Shown here piece by piece: positions 1-9,024 of a stretch of 64,000 nucleotides of DNA. The first letter of the stretch is position 1. Every line of letters starts with the position of its first letter. The notes under the pieces are model-generated. The model was not told where the DNA came from, ran no database searches, and saw nothing but the letters and a program-made list of their open reading frames with translations. The translations under genes and the position numbers were made by a program. Source of the DNA: Candidatus Heimdallarchaeota archaeon LC_3 (GTDB lineage: Archaea; Asgardarchaeota; Heimdallarchaeia; Hodarchaeales; LC-3); contig MDVS01000020.1 of the NCBI GenBank assembly GCA_001940645.1, positions 1 to 64,000 on the forward strand, given 5' to 3'.

Positions 1-431
1 GTATAATTACGAATTATCTTAAAATTTTATTTAAAATTTCAAAATTTTCTTTGAATTATCAAAAAATTGATATATTTTTTGATAATGACAAATTAAAAGA
101 GAAATTTGGACCAATAAATTATTATCATTTCAAGCTAATTAGTGAGAATTCATTCAACACTGGTTGTTTTCATGGCCGTGATAAAGAAATTTGGGAAAAT
201 TTATCAAACTCTGAGAAATTAGATCTAATAGTTAATTGTCTCAAACATTCACCCGTATTAATAGAAACACCTGGACACGCTTTAGTTTTATCAGGATATT
301 CTACAAAAGAAGAGCATTTTTTGGTGAATGATTCTTTGCGCAGTTCTCCAACAACTATTTCACGAAATCAAGTAATTAAATATTTAACAACAATTGTCAT
401 GTTCTTTCGTATACCAGGGAAAGAAGAGTGA
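1..431 (+). CDS. C39-like papain-fold peptidase, C-terminal part (5' end outside window)
   Basis: The frame is open from the left edge of the window to a TGA at 429-431, so the gene starts upstream; the TTG at 51 need not be its start. The visible part has a GHALVLSGY stretch followed about ten residues later by FLVNDS. In C39-type and related papain-fold peptidases the catalytic His lies in a G-H-x-hydrophobic strand and is followed by an Asn or Asp in a strand like this one. The nucleophilic Cys would lie in the missing half, so activity cannot be judged. It could also be a peptidase-fold domain without catalysis. Confidence 0.4.
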   Translation, partial: IITNYLKILFKISKFSLNYQKIDIFFDNDKLKEKFGPINYYHFKLISENSFNTGCFHGRDKEIWENLSNSEKLDLIVNCLKHSPVLIETPGHALVLSGYSTKEEHFLVNDSLRSSPTTISRNQVIKYLTTIVMFFRIPGKEE

Positions 432-444
432 GAAATTTGAAGAA

Positions 445-981
445 TTAAGTATCAGTTAACTTATTTATGGCTGAATGAAGATTTTTTTGTTTAAGAGAAA
501 GGATCTGAACATTACCGTTTCTTTGAAGAACAAATTGTAGTTGTCCATTGTACCTTGAAAGTTTCACTCCTTTTATTTTAACTTTGGAAGAGTTATAACG
601 CTGGTCGTATAGCTCACGTGGTAAAGGACCCCAAATTTTGAAAGGAATCTTCTTATTATTATCAGAGAATGTATAATGTGATAAAATTAGTTTGCCATTG
701 CGAGTTTTAACTAAATCTTGTCCTTCCAATGGTGAAAGAATTCCTTGAACATCAAGGTTGCTTTTTAAGGGTGATTTAAATATTTCTGTTAGATTAATTG
801 GTTTAAACTTCTCAGTTTCTGCCTTTTTACTTTGATCCAGCATTTCTATATCTGGACAATTACATTTATTACAATAGGGACACTTAATATCGCTACAGAG
901 TGGACAATCCTCGGTGCTATAGTATCGCTTGAAACAAAAAGAACAAATCTTAACTTGCGATGCTTTTAAAGGATTTAACAA
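445..981 (-). CDS. Zinc-ribbon plus OB-fold protein, 178 aa
   Basis: The first 45 residues carry a dense Cys series (CSFC, CPLC, CPYC, CNC), which suggests two small zinc ribbons. Residues about 75-165 alternate short hydrophobic strands in the pattern of an OB-fold, with GKLILSHYTFSD and VKIKGVKLSRYNGQLQF typical of RPA-like nucleic-acid-binding domains. The start is TTG at 981, supported by an AGGTG motif about eight bases upstream. A role in single-stranded nucleic-acid binding is inferred; no partner gene lies next to it. It is convergent with the partial peptidase gene. Confidence 0.45.
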   Translation of the reverse strand: MLNPLKASQVKICSFCFKRYYSTEDCPLCSDIKCPYCNKCNCPDIEMLDQSKKAETEKFKPINLTEIFKSPLKSNLDVQGILSPLEGQDLVKTRNGKLILSHYTFSDNNKKIPFKIWGPLPRELYDQRYNSSKVKIKGVKLSRYNGQLQFVLQRNGNVQILSLKQKNLHSAINKLTDT

Positions 982-1333
982 ATTATCACACCTAGTAGTA
1001 CCTGAGTAAGCTGCACTAGCACATTAACTTAAACATTACATACACCATTATATTTTATAAAGTATTCCTTATTCCCCTTATTATAACGACATTATTTTTC
1101 ATCTAGGATATACATAACAGAACTTATTTGTTACAAAAATTCGTATACTAATTGTTCAGAAAATAGAAAAACATCTAAAAAAAATAGCAAATGTTAACTT
1201 TACTGGTTTTGTCGGGTTTATTATGCAAATTGATCGAAACTTTATCCAAAACGAAAAATAAAGAAATTGGATTAAAGCTTGAGTTTGAATTATAGACTAC
1301 TCTTATCAGATATATTTTGTGTTGATTTTAAGT
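982..1333. other. Intergenic region, no gene seen
   Basis: About 350 AT-rich bases lie between two divergent genes, so promoters for both are expected here. I see no open frame of useful length, no tRNA-like T-loop and no strong hairpin. TATA-like A/T runs are frequent and none stands out. Confidence 0.5.
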
Positions 1334-2989
1334 ATGTTGATCGAAGAAGCCTCAAAATTACGATACGACGCAATAATTATCGGCGGAGGAATTACTGGAG
1401 CAGGAATTGCACTAGATGCAACATTACGAGGATTAAAAGTAATTTTATTTGAAAAAAAAGATTTTGCATCAGGAACAAGTTCAAAGAGTAGTAAATTAAT
1501 TCATGGCGGCTTACGGTATTTAGAACATTATAAATTTGGATTAGTGAAAGAATCTCTTAGAGAACGCGCAGTATTAAGAGAGATAGCACCTCATCAAGTT
1601 CATACCCTACCGTTTGTTATTCCAATATATAAAAATCAAAAACCTCCTGCCTTTATAATGAGACTAGGATTATGGACATATGATATATTATCCATTGGTA
1701 AAAATCTTGGTTGGCATAAATGGAGAAATAAGAAAAAAACTTTGGAGTTAATACCTAATATCTCTCCAGAAAAATTACAAGGAGCAGGATACTATTTTGA
1801 TGCTCAAATGAATGATGCTAGAATTAATCTCGAAGTAATATTAACAGCTAAAAAAAACGGTGCTGAAATATTTAATTATACTAATGTGGTTGATTTTCGT
1901 CATGATAATGAAGAAAATAATAAAATAATTGGAGTTAAAATTCAAAACGAGAATTTAAAAGAATTTGACATATTTGGTAAGATAATAATTAATGCAAGTG
2001 GAGCTTGGGGTGATGAGATTTCTTGGTTAGAAGATCCAAATGCCGAAAGGAAGCTCGGAGTATCAAAAGGTATTCACATCATAGTAAAGCGATTCATAGA
2101 TAAGGATCATGCCATTGTAGTGACAATGAAAGATGGAAGAATTATATTCGTTATACCTTTTGGAAAAAAATATAGCATAATAGGGACCACAGATACCTTT
2201 TACGAAGAATCTATTGAAGAAATCATTGCAACTAAAGAAGATATTGAATATTTACTTGAAGGCATTAATAAATTATTTCCAAAAATTGGTTTAAAAATCA
2301 ATGATATTATCAGTTCATATGCTGGTGTTAGACCATTAGTTTATACACCAAAAGACGGTGTAGCTTCAGCATCCGATGTATCAAGAGAACACAAGATAGT
2401 AACAAGCTCAACTGGTTTAATTACGATAGTTGGAGGAAAATATACTACTTACCGAAAAATGGGTAAAAGAATTACAGACTTAATCTTGAAAGAATTGAAG
2501 AAACAGAAAAAATTACCTGATAATATAAAAAAATGTTCCACAAGTAAAACACAATTAATTAACGGACAAATTGATAACTGGGAAGAATTTTACAAAGATG
2601 GAACTGAAAAGGTAATAAAACAACTTTCATGTTTATCAGAAACATCAGATATGCTTTTGAGAATGTATGGATCTAATATTGATCAATTTTTAGATTTTTG
2701 TACGAAAAACCCTAAAAGTAATAAGTTAATATCAGAATATTTACCTTATATTGAGAATCAAGTTCTTTACGCAGTTAAGTATGAATTAGTAAGACATATT
2801 GATGATTTTTTGATGAGAAGAACATTTTCTATTTTAGAATTCAATCAAGGTGCTGATTGTGTAGAAAAAGTAGCAGAACTTATTGGGAATAAACTAGGTT
2901 GGGATACTGATAAAAAAACAGTCGAAATAAATGAATATAAAAGATATTTAAGCAATTTAAATCAATTTAAGTATCAAAAAACGAAATAA
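1334..2989 (+). CDS. glpD: FAD-dependent glycerol-3-phosphate dehydrogenase
   Basis: Oxidises sn-glycerol-3-phosphate to dihydroxyacetone phosphate and passes electrons through FAD to a membrane acceptor. The N-terminus has the dinucleotide-binding motif GGGITGAGIALDATLRG, followed by SGTSSKSSKLIHGGLRYLE, the GlpD/GlpA signature. The C-terminal alpha-helical domain of the family is present, with YAVKYELVRHIDDFLMRR. Length (about 551 residues) is normal for GlpD. I chose ATG at 1334; a GTG at 1319 would add five residues, and neither has a clear ribosome-binding site. In archaea this enzyme can serve glycerol catabolism or make electrons available to quinones; the neighbouring acyl-CoA dehydrogenase is also an FAD enzyme that feeds electrons onward. 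Confidence 0.88.
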   Translation: MLIEEASKLRYDAIIIGGGITGAGIALDATLRGLKVILFEKKDFASGTSSKSSKLIHGGLRYLEHYKFGLVKESLRERAVLREIAPHQVHTLPFVIPIYKNQKPPAFIMRLGLWTYDILSIGKNLGWHKWRNKKKTLELIPNISPEKLQGAGYYFDAQMNDARINLEVILTAKKNGAEIFNYTNVVDFRHDNEENNKIIGVKIQNENLKEFDIFGKIIINASGAWGDEISWLEDPNAERKLGVSKGIHIIVKRFIDKDHAIVVTMKDGRIIFVIPFGKKYSIIGTTDTFYEESIEEIIATKEDIEYLLEGINKLFPKIGLKINDIISSYAGVRPLVYTPKDGVASASDVSREHKIVTSSTGLITIVGGKYTTYRKMGKRITDLILKELKKQKKLPDNIKKCSTSKTQLINGQIDNWEEFYKDGTEKVIKQLSCLSETSDMLLRMYGSNIDQFLDFCTKNPKSNKLISEYLPYIENQVLYAVKYELVRHIDDFLMRRTFSILEFNQGADCVEKVAELIGNKLGWDTDKKTVEINEYKRYLSNLNQFKYQKTK

Positions 2990-3151
2990 ATTTTATAATT
3001 CCTTATCAGATTTCTTTTTGCTTTTAAGTAATAATTTACATAAGGTTGAAATAAATAACCAGAACAAAATTAATTTTAAAAGAAAAGTTATCAATGAGTT
3101 TTAACCATTACCGAAATTTAAAATTATTTGAAAATTAAGGATTTGAAGTAC

Positions 3152-4378
3152 ATGTTCGAAATTAAAAAAATATTATCACAGTATATTACTGATAAAGACG
3201 ACCTAGAAACTAATAACATGATATTAGATTTAGTGGATGATGTCAGTAAGAAAGAAATAGAGCCATATGCAAGAGAGATGGATCGTCATGGAGTTAAATT
3301 AGAAAATGGTAAAGTAATTGTACATCCACAAGTGCATAAGATTTTAAAGGTATTGAAACAAAATGAACTATTTGGATTAACCGTTCCTGAAAAATATGGA
3401 GGAGCTGCAATGGGTGCTACAATCCAAAATACTGTGATGGAACGATTTTCTAGAGCAGATGCTAGCACATCATTATATCACGCATTACAAGGAACAGCAG
3501 TAGAGATGATGAAAAAATATGCATCTGAAGTGTTAAAAGAAAAATATTTTCCCAAAATTGCTAAAGGAGAGCGTTTAATAGGATTGTTGTATTCAGAACC
3601 TAATTCGGGTTCTGATTTAGGATCATTAAGAGCAAAAGCTGTTCGCGAGGGGGATAATTATATTGCAAATGGGAATAAAATTTGGATTTCTTCAGCTGGA
3701 ATAGTCAATTCATATACAACTTTGTTACAAACTGATCCATCAAAAGGATCAAGAGGTTTAACGGCCTTTGTAATAGATGCAGACCAACCAGGGTTTAAAG
3801 TAGATAGAATTGAAGAAAAATTGGGTTTGCATGCATCACCAACTGGATCAATTGTTTTAGATAATGTAGAAATACCTGTTGAGAATAGAATTGGTGAAGA
3901 AGGTAAGGGATTTTCAGCTGTATTGTATGGATTAGCTTCTTCAAGAATCGGAATATCTGCTCAAGCTGTAGGAATCGCTGATGCAGCTTATCGTAAAGCA
4001 GTGGCATATGCATCTGAGCGAGAACAATTTAAAACAAAAATATTAGATTTTCAAGCTAATCAATTTAAGATTGCTGAAATGGCAACTCGAATTCATTTAG
4101 CGAGAAATTATTATGTATATGCTTCAAGATTAAAAGAGAATGAGCAGGATTTTGGTATGGAAGCTTCGTTAGCAAAAGCTTTTGCAGGTGATATGGCTCA
4201 ATATGTCACCTATGAAGCAATTCAGCTTCATGGTGGATATGGTTACACAGTAGAATATGATGTTGAAAGATATTATCGTGATGCTAGAATAACCTCAATC
4301 TATGAAGGAACAAATGAAGTTCAGAGGATAATCATAGCTAGAGCAGAAATTCCAAAGTATGCTAAAAAAGATAATTAG
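3152..4378 (+). CDS. Acyl-CoA dehydrogenase
   Basis: Catalyses the first, FAD-linked step of fatty acyl-CoA oxidation, giving enoyl-CoA and reducing electron transfer flavoprotein. It shows the family order: an alpha-helical N-terminal domain, the LLYSEPNSGSDLGSL and KIWISSAGI motifs of the middle beta-domain, then the C-terminal helical bundle with QLHGGYGYTVEYDVERYYRDARI and the IYEGTNEVQR motif. Length is about 408 residues from the ATG at 3152; a TTG at 3128 would add eight. Chain-length specificity cannot be read here. The likely electron acceptor, EtfAB, is encoded near the right end of the window at 60478-62243. Confidence 0.92.
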   Translation: MFEIKKILSQYITDKDDLETNNMILDLVDDVSKKEIEPYAREMDRHGVKLENGKVIVHPQVHKILKVLKQNELFGLTVPEKYGGAAMGATIQNTVMERFSRADASTSLYHALQGTAVEMMKKYASEVLKEKYFPKIAKGERLIGLLYSEPNSGSDLGSLRAKAVREGDNYIANGNKIWISSAGIVNSYTTLLQTDPSKGSRGLTAFVIDADQPGFKVDRIEEKLGLHASPTGSIVLDNVEIPVENRIGEEGKGFSAVLYGLASSRIGISAQAVGIADAAYRKAVAYASEREQFKTKILDFQANQFKIAEMATRIHLARNYYVYASRLKENEQDFGMEASLAKAFAGDMAQYVTYEAIQLHGGYGYTVEYDVERYYRDARITSIYEGTNEVQRIIIARAEIPKYAKKDN

Positions 4379-4443
4379 GTTACCTCTAAAAACATAAAAA
4401 TAAATCATGTGTATAGGAAAACAATTTTCATAAAAAAAATTTT

Positions 4444-4872
4444 TTAATCTTCTTTTTCAATTATTACATTTAATTGATCTAAAGTATCGCAAATCCCTTT
4501 TAAAAAAGGAATTGCTCTCCATAATAAATTACCACTGGATCGGGCAACTAAAAAAAGTTCTGTATTTATTATACTGTGAATATAATACGCATTTTCACCA
4601 AAATCGATTGCAATAGCCTTGGGATCTTCTTTGAAAGAAACATTCACTTGATTTTTCAACTGTTCAAAGGATATTATGAATCCAGCAAGCATTCCTTCTA
4701 AAAATTCCAGATCTGGACAGTTTCCAACAGTATGAAGAACCAAACCTTCTGAATCAGTAATTGCTATACAAGCAGGAAGCTCAAAATTTTCAAACGCCGT
4801 ATTAAAAGTATCAATAACTATTGAAACTGTATCTGCATTTTCAAATTCATTAGAATTACCATTTTCATTCAT
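4444..4872 (-). CDS. Roadblock/LC7-like domain protein
   Basis: A single small alpha/beta domain of about 142 residues. It has a start helix, the strand IAITDSEGLVLHTVG, a helix LEGMLAGFIISFEQL, then AIDFGENAYYIHSI and LFLVARSSGN. This order (helix, strand with D-x-x-G, helix, strands) is that of roadblock/LC7 (MglB-type) proteins, which bind small GTPases and often act as dimers or GTPase-activating partners. ATG at 4872 is preferred; a GTG at 4881 is possible. Asgard archaea carry many such proteins, and this window also encodes a Rab-like GTPase at 13233-13817, but no direct partnership is shown. Confidence 0.6.
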   Translation of the reverse strand: MNENGNSNEFENADTVSIVIDTFNTAFENFELPACIAITDSEGLVLHTVGNCPDLEFLEGMLAGFIISFEQLKNQVNVSFKEDPKAIAIDFGENAYYIHSIINTELFLVARSSGNLLWRAIPFLKGICDTLDQLNVIIEKED

Positions 4873-5073
4873 ATGTTTCACATTAACTAGTTAAAGTGAT
4901 TATTTATTCTTATACTTATCTCATCCATTTTTTGTTAAAGTATCATCGAAAGAATATGTTTTACTATGCTTCTGACATAGTTCGCAAGTAATATGATGCT
5001 TCAATAACGAAAATTAACTTTATTGAAATAATTGATAAATTATTAATTATAATCTTGGAGATTCCGACAAAAA

Positions 5074-5316
5074 ATGGATCAATTTGAAAAGGATTGGAAG
5101 GATAAGGGATATTATAATTTTTCCCATTTATCTATTTGTGGACATGCATCTGAACTAGCTTCCCAAGCAGTTTCTCATTTTATACGTTTCAGTGAAAAAG
5201 AATTGCCATATTGTGTTTTCTGCTTACTAGGTGTGGATGATATTAATAGAAATAAAATACCCCATAATCATTCTCATTATAAGCCTATATCACTAGAAGG
5301 GGCAAAGATTGGATGA
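5074..5316 (+). CDS. Small Cys/His-rich hypothetical protein, 80 aa
   Basis: I do not recognise the family. The protein has an ICGH motif near residue 22, YCVFC near residue 47 and a later HNHSH, a spacing that could bind one zinc ion. A GGAG motif lies about 13 bases before the ATG, which is slightly far. It is a stand-alone gene with about 190 AT-rich bases before it and a TPR gene after it. Confidence 0.4.
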   Translation: MDQFEKDWKDKGYYNFSHLSICGHASELASQAVSHFIRFSEKELPYCVFCLLGVDDINRNKIPHNHSHYKPISLEGAKIG

Positions 5317-5588
5317 TCTAAGTTATTATATTTTATCTTACTCAGATTTATCTTAATGTTTTTTGTAATTGTAATTAAGAAAATATATTAAATAATTTAA
5401 TATATTATGTGGATAGTTAAAATTTGCTTTCAATGTTTTCCATTTACAGCATTTTTGCGTGATTATCCATTAAAGACCAAATACAAAACTGTAAACTTAT
5501 AGAAAATTTAGAAGAAAGACTAGTATGTCTGAAAAAAATAAAAGTTAATAAAAAACTTTCTCCACTTAAATCAGATACTGAAGATATT

Positions 5589-6806
5589 TTGGAGTATTAT
5601 TATCAACTGTCTACAACCTTATCTCAAATGAATTTATTTAGAAATGCAATTGAAACAATTTTGAAGGCAGAAGAGTATACTGAAAAATTAGAGCATGACA
5701 AATCGGTTGATTGGAAGGCAAATCAGCAATATGAACTTGCATTCAACTTTTTAGAAATTGGAGAATTAAACCAGGCTCAAATTCATGCAAAGTTGGCATC
5801 AGACTATTTTTCTGAATTGAAATCTGCTGATGGATTAGCTACTGCCTTAGACATAAGTAGTTTAGTTGAATTAGGCTTACACAATTATGATTCAGCAATA
5901 GAGCTAGCTGAACGTAGTTTACAAATAAGATCAGAATTTGCTGAAAAACAAAAAGGAGTTTCATTTAATAATTTGGGTGAAATTCATCGGACAATGGGAA
6001 ATTTCAAAAAAAGTATTGATTTTTATGAATTAGCTAGAATTGAAAGTTTGAAAAATAAAGATAGTGTCAGTGAAGCGGTAGCATACAATAATTTGGGGTT
6101 AAGTTATAATGATCTGGGAAATTTAGAAAAATCAATGGGATTATTTGAAAAATCGCAAAATATATTTGCCAATCTCAAGATTTTTGATGTAGAATGTAGC
6201 TTAGATTATTGTAAGATATTAATTAGGGGAAAAAGAATTTATGAAGCATTGAAAATATTGGTTGATGTATATAATCATCTAGAAAATAATAAGTCAAATA
6301 AAAATTTATGTAAATACTACTTAGTTATGGGAAAAGCTCAGATACAATTAAGAAATTTAAGTAATGCTTATGAACATTTAGCATTAGCCAGAGAAATAGC
6401 AGAATTTAGTGAATTTCCGTTTTTAAATATCGAAATCAATTTAAAGCTAGTAGAAACATCACTTCTATTTTCAAGATTAGAAGATAAGAGAAAATGGCTC
6501 AACGAAGCAAACGATTGGTTGATATTAGCTGAAACCTTGGTAATAGAAATTAAACAGGCTCAATTGCTATTAGAACTCCAATTTTTGCGATCCTTATTAT
6601 TAAAAGAACGTGGTGATAATAAAAATGCCATCTACTCACTCAAGAAAATATTAGATAGTAAAATTATCAAAGATTATCCTGAATTGGAACAACGTATTAA
6701 CAATGTTATTGGAGCATTAGAGGAAAGTCCTGAGCCATTAAGTGAAGTAGATATTTTAGTTTATCTTGATAAAATAGCCCAGTTAGTAGAAAGCTCAAAG
6801 TTTTAA
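5589..6806 (+). CDS. TPR-repeat protein (true start probably upstream)
   Basis: Rich in tetratricopeptide repeats: paired helices such as NNLGEIHRTMGNFKKSIDFYE and NNLGLSYNDLGNLEKSM fall about 40 residues apart, from residue 60 to about 230, with further degenerate helical pairs to the C-terminus. The closest general match is the bacterial/archaeal kinesin-light-chain-like TPR group, which are protein-protein interaction scaffolds. TTG at 5589 is only the first usable codon: the same frame is open back to 5463 and reads as a plausible charged N-terminal helix. An ATG at 5525 (MSEKNK) would join this frame if one base in the A7 run at 5532-5538 were added or lost. No signal peptide is seen. 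Confidence 0.7.
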   Translation: MEYYYQLSTTLSQMNLFRNAIETILKAEEYTEKLEHDKSVDWKANQQYELAFNFLEIGELNQAQIHAKLASDYFSELKSADGLATALDISSLVELGLHNYDSAIELAERSLQIRSEFAEKQKGVSFNNLGEIHRTMGNFKKSIDFYELARIESLKNKDSVSEAVAYNNLGLSYNDLGNLEKSMGLFEKSQNIFANLKIFDVECSLDYCKILIRGKRIYEALKILVDVYNHLENNKSNKNLCKYYLVMGKAQIQLRNLSNAYEHLALAREIAEFSEFPFLNIEINLKLVETSLLFSRLEDKRKWLNEANDWLILAETLVIEIKQAQLLLELQFLRSLLLKERGDNKNAIYSLKKILDSKIIKDYPELEQRINNVIGALEESPEPLSEVDILVYLDKIAQLVESSKF

Positions 6807-6822
6807 AAAAAAACTTTCCTTC

Positions 6823-7518
6823 TTAACCCTTAGTTTTTGAAAGTTTTCCCTGTCTCATTTCATATACAATATCAGCATATGATTGCAAGGACTGATTATG
6901 ACTAACTACAACAACGGCCCGATCATGACCACGTGTTTGTCGTCTCAACAGCTCCAGTACTTTTCTACCAGTATCTTCATCAAGATTTCCTGTAGGTTCG
7001 TCTGCAAAAACCAGTTTAGGTTTAGTAATTAGTGCACGTGCAAGAGCCACACGCTGCTGTTCACCACCAGAGAGCCTACGAGCCCGTTCATTAGTAGTAT
7101 CAAAAATACCAACTTGTTTAAGTAGTGAAAGAGCATCAACTTTGATCTCTGAGGTTTTAAGTTTACTAGGATAAAGGGGAACCATAACATTTTCAAGAGC
7201 AGTAAGGTTAGGAATAACTTCAAAAGTCTGAAAAACAAAACCTATAGCTTGACTACGCCAATGAGATAATCTATCTTCGTCCCACTCGACGATATTTACA
7301 TTATCCCATATTATTCGTCCTTCATCAGGTGTATCTAAACCTGACAAGACATTTAATAACGTCGTTTTTCCTGATCCTGACGGTCCGAAAATCATAGTCA
7401 GTTTCGATCTTTGAATATCCAGATCGGTGTCATTCAATGCTAATATAATTTCGTTTTTTCCTCTTTGAAACCTACGAGTTAGATTTCGTCCTTTCAAGAG
7501 TGAATTATCATCAGACAT
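6823..7518 (-). CDS. ABC transporter ATP-binding protein, LolD/MacB type
   Basis: A 231-residue ATPase with Walker [10 protein letters not shown]-loop [14 protein letters not shown], signature [15 protein letters not shown], Walker [14 protein letters not shown] and switch His in VVVSHN. The [10 protein letters not shown] form and short length are characteristic of the LolD/MacB/FtsE group, which power FtsX-type permeases rather than importers. An AAGGAG ribosome-binding site at 7527-7532 overlaps the end of the upstream permease gene, so the two are translationally coupled. The pair probably drives a mechanotransmission or extrusion process at the membrane; the substrate is unknown. Confidence 0.88.
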   Translation of the reverse strand: MSDDNSLLKGRNLTRRFQRGKNEIILALNDTDLDIQRSKLTMIFGPSGSGKTTLLNVLSGLDTPDEGRIIWDNVNIVEWDEDRLSHWRSQAIGFVFQTFEVIPNLTALENVMVPLYPSKLKTSEIKVDALSLLKQVGIFDTTNERARRLSGGEQQRVALARALITKPKLVFADEPTGNLDEDTGRKVLELLRRQTRGHDRAVVVVSHNQSLQSYADIVYEMRQGKLSKTKG

Positions 7519-7530
7519 TTTTATTTCTCC

Positions 7531-8826
7531 TTAAGCATCCGCCCTAAATAGTTCTATTGGACGTACAGCTACTGTTCGTCTAGAAATGATAAAAAACCCT
7601 ATTATATTACTTAATACGACAACAAAGAAGGTAAATATTGCTGATAGTGATGGTAACCATCTAAATCCTAATGGATCTAGTATTTCCCAAAATATCCAAA
7701 TATCAGGAACATACGTTGATCCTAAAGTTATTTGTGTATTAAGGGTTAATAAAACCTGAATTGCAAAAGTTGATAAGATATAACCAATAACAGAAACAGT
7801 GCCTATTTCTGCAAGAAGAACTATTCTTGCTTGTCGTGATGTATAACCTACAGCTTTTAATGTGGCAATCTCCCGTGTTCTAAATCTTGCAATAAGAAAA
7901 GCATACATTGTAGCAACTATTGTGCTACCTAATCCACCAAAGAGAAGAAAAATGTCTTTTTGAGTAGCATCAGATCTGATTTCTGCTGGATCAATTGATT
8001 CACGTAGTACCATTTCAATAGGGTCTGCTGAAACGGATTCAGCTGAAACGCGTTCATCTATTTTATCTAAATGATCATTAGCATTACCAGAAAATAAGCT
8101 GAAAAAGAATTCTGATGAACCACCAGCTGTCATCACTGCATGACTGACTTTTATATTATCTTCACGAGTTGTGGGATCTCCAGGATAAATTGAGTTCATT
8201 ATTTCATCAAACCCTTTATCTGGAACAAATATCCATAACCTTGGTTCTCCCTCTTTAATATTAGTTGTTTTGTTAAAAAGTCCAACAACTTCTAAATTCA
8301 GTTTAAATTCAGTTTTGAATCTCAATTTCAGGATGTTTCCTAAACTTAAATCTTGGGTAAAAGAAAAATTATTAGTTGGGTTTTCTGAAAAAATTGATTC
8401 GGATCCAGTGGATGCAATTATTTGATAAGTATCATCAACTTTATCATAATTTGATACATAATTCCCTTCCTTAATATCATTTGGCTGTACTTCAGGGTTT
8501 ACCCAAGCATTATCGCTTAAAGAAAAAAGATAAACATCAGGAATTGTACTTGTATATCGGACTAAATAATAAGAACCTACATCATCAGTCATATCATCAG
8601 CATAGGCCTCTACTTCTGCAGTAGTTAAAGAAGCGTTACTTAAATTATTACTTTGCATAATAATTGATCGAGAAGACAGTAATTCTGTTGAATTTTCCTG
8701 AAATATGGAATCCATTGAAAAAAGTGTTACTCCTGTTAATACTGCAAAAATGAATATAAAAATAAATAACCGTCTTGATCTAGTTCCAAAAATTATTGAT
8801 TGTTTTAGGAGACGTAAATATCCCAT
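7531..8826 (-). CDS. FtsX/MacB-type ABC permease
   Basis: A 431-residue membrane protein with one N-terminal membrane helix (about residues 20-40), a large extracytoplasmic domain of about 230 residues, and three C-terminal helices. This is the usual topology of FtsX-like permeases. The cytoplasmic loop FRTREIATLKAVGYTSRQARIVLLAEI is the family's coupling motif and contacts the ATPase. It ends 12 bases before the cognate ATPase gene, forming a two-gene operon. It has one permease unit only, so the complex would need a homodimer. Confidence 0.82.
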   Translation of the reverse strand: MGYLRLLKQSIIFGTRSRRLFIFIFIFAVLTGVTLFSMDSIFQENSTELLSSRSIIMQSNNLSNASLTTAEVEAYADDMTDDVGSYYLVRYTSTIPDVYLFSLSDNAWVNPEVQPNDIKEGNYVSNYDKVDDTYQIIASTGSESIFSENPTNNFSFTQDLSLGNILKLRFKTEFKLNLEVVGLFNKTTNIKEGEPRLWIFVPDKGFDEIMNSIYPGDPTTREDNIKVSHAVMTAGGSSEFFFSLFSGNANDHLDKIDERVSAESVSADPIEMVLRESIDPAEIRSDATQKDIFLLFGGLGSTIVATMYAFLIARFRTREIATLKAVGYTSRQARIVLLAEIGTVSVIGYILSTFAIQVLLTLNTQITLGSTYVPDIWIFWEILDPLGFRWLPSLSAIFTFFVVVLSNIIGFFIISRRTVAVRPIELFRADA

Positions 8827-9024
8827 AGTTGTTTACCACCAAAGAGAATAATTTAATAATACTTTTTTAAAAAATACTTGTATCATAAACCAATATAATT
8901 CTTCTTACAATATACCTATTATCGAATATGTTTTTTTTAAGTAAGTTATTTTACTACACTAAAAAAGATAATTTAATTTGAAATTTAAAAAGTGGAAATT
9001 ATGTAAAAGAAGGATAGGAACGAA

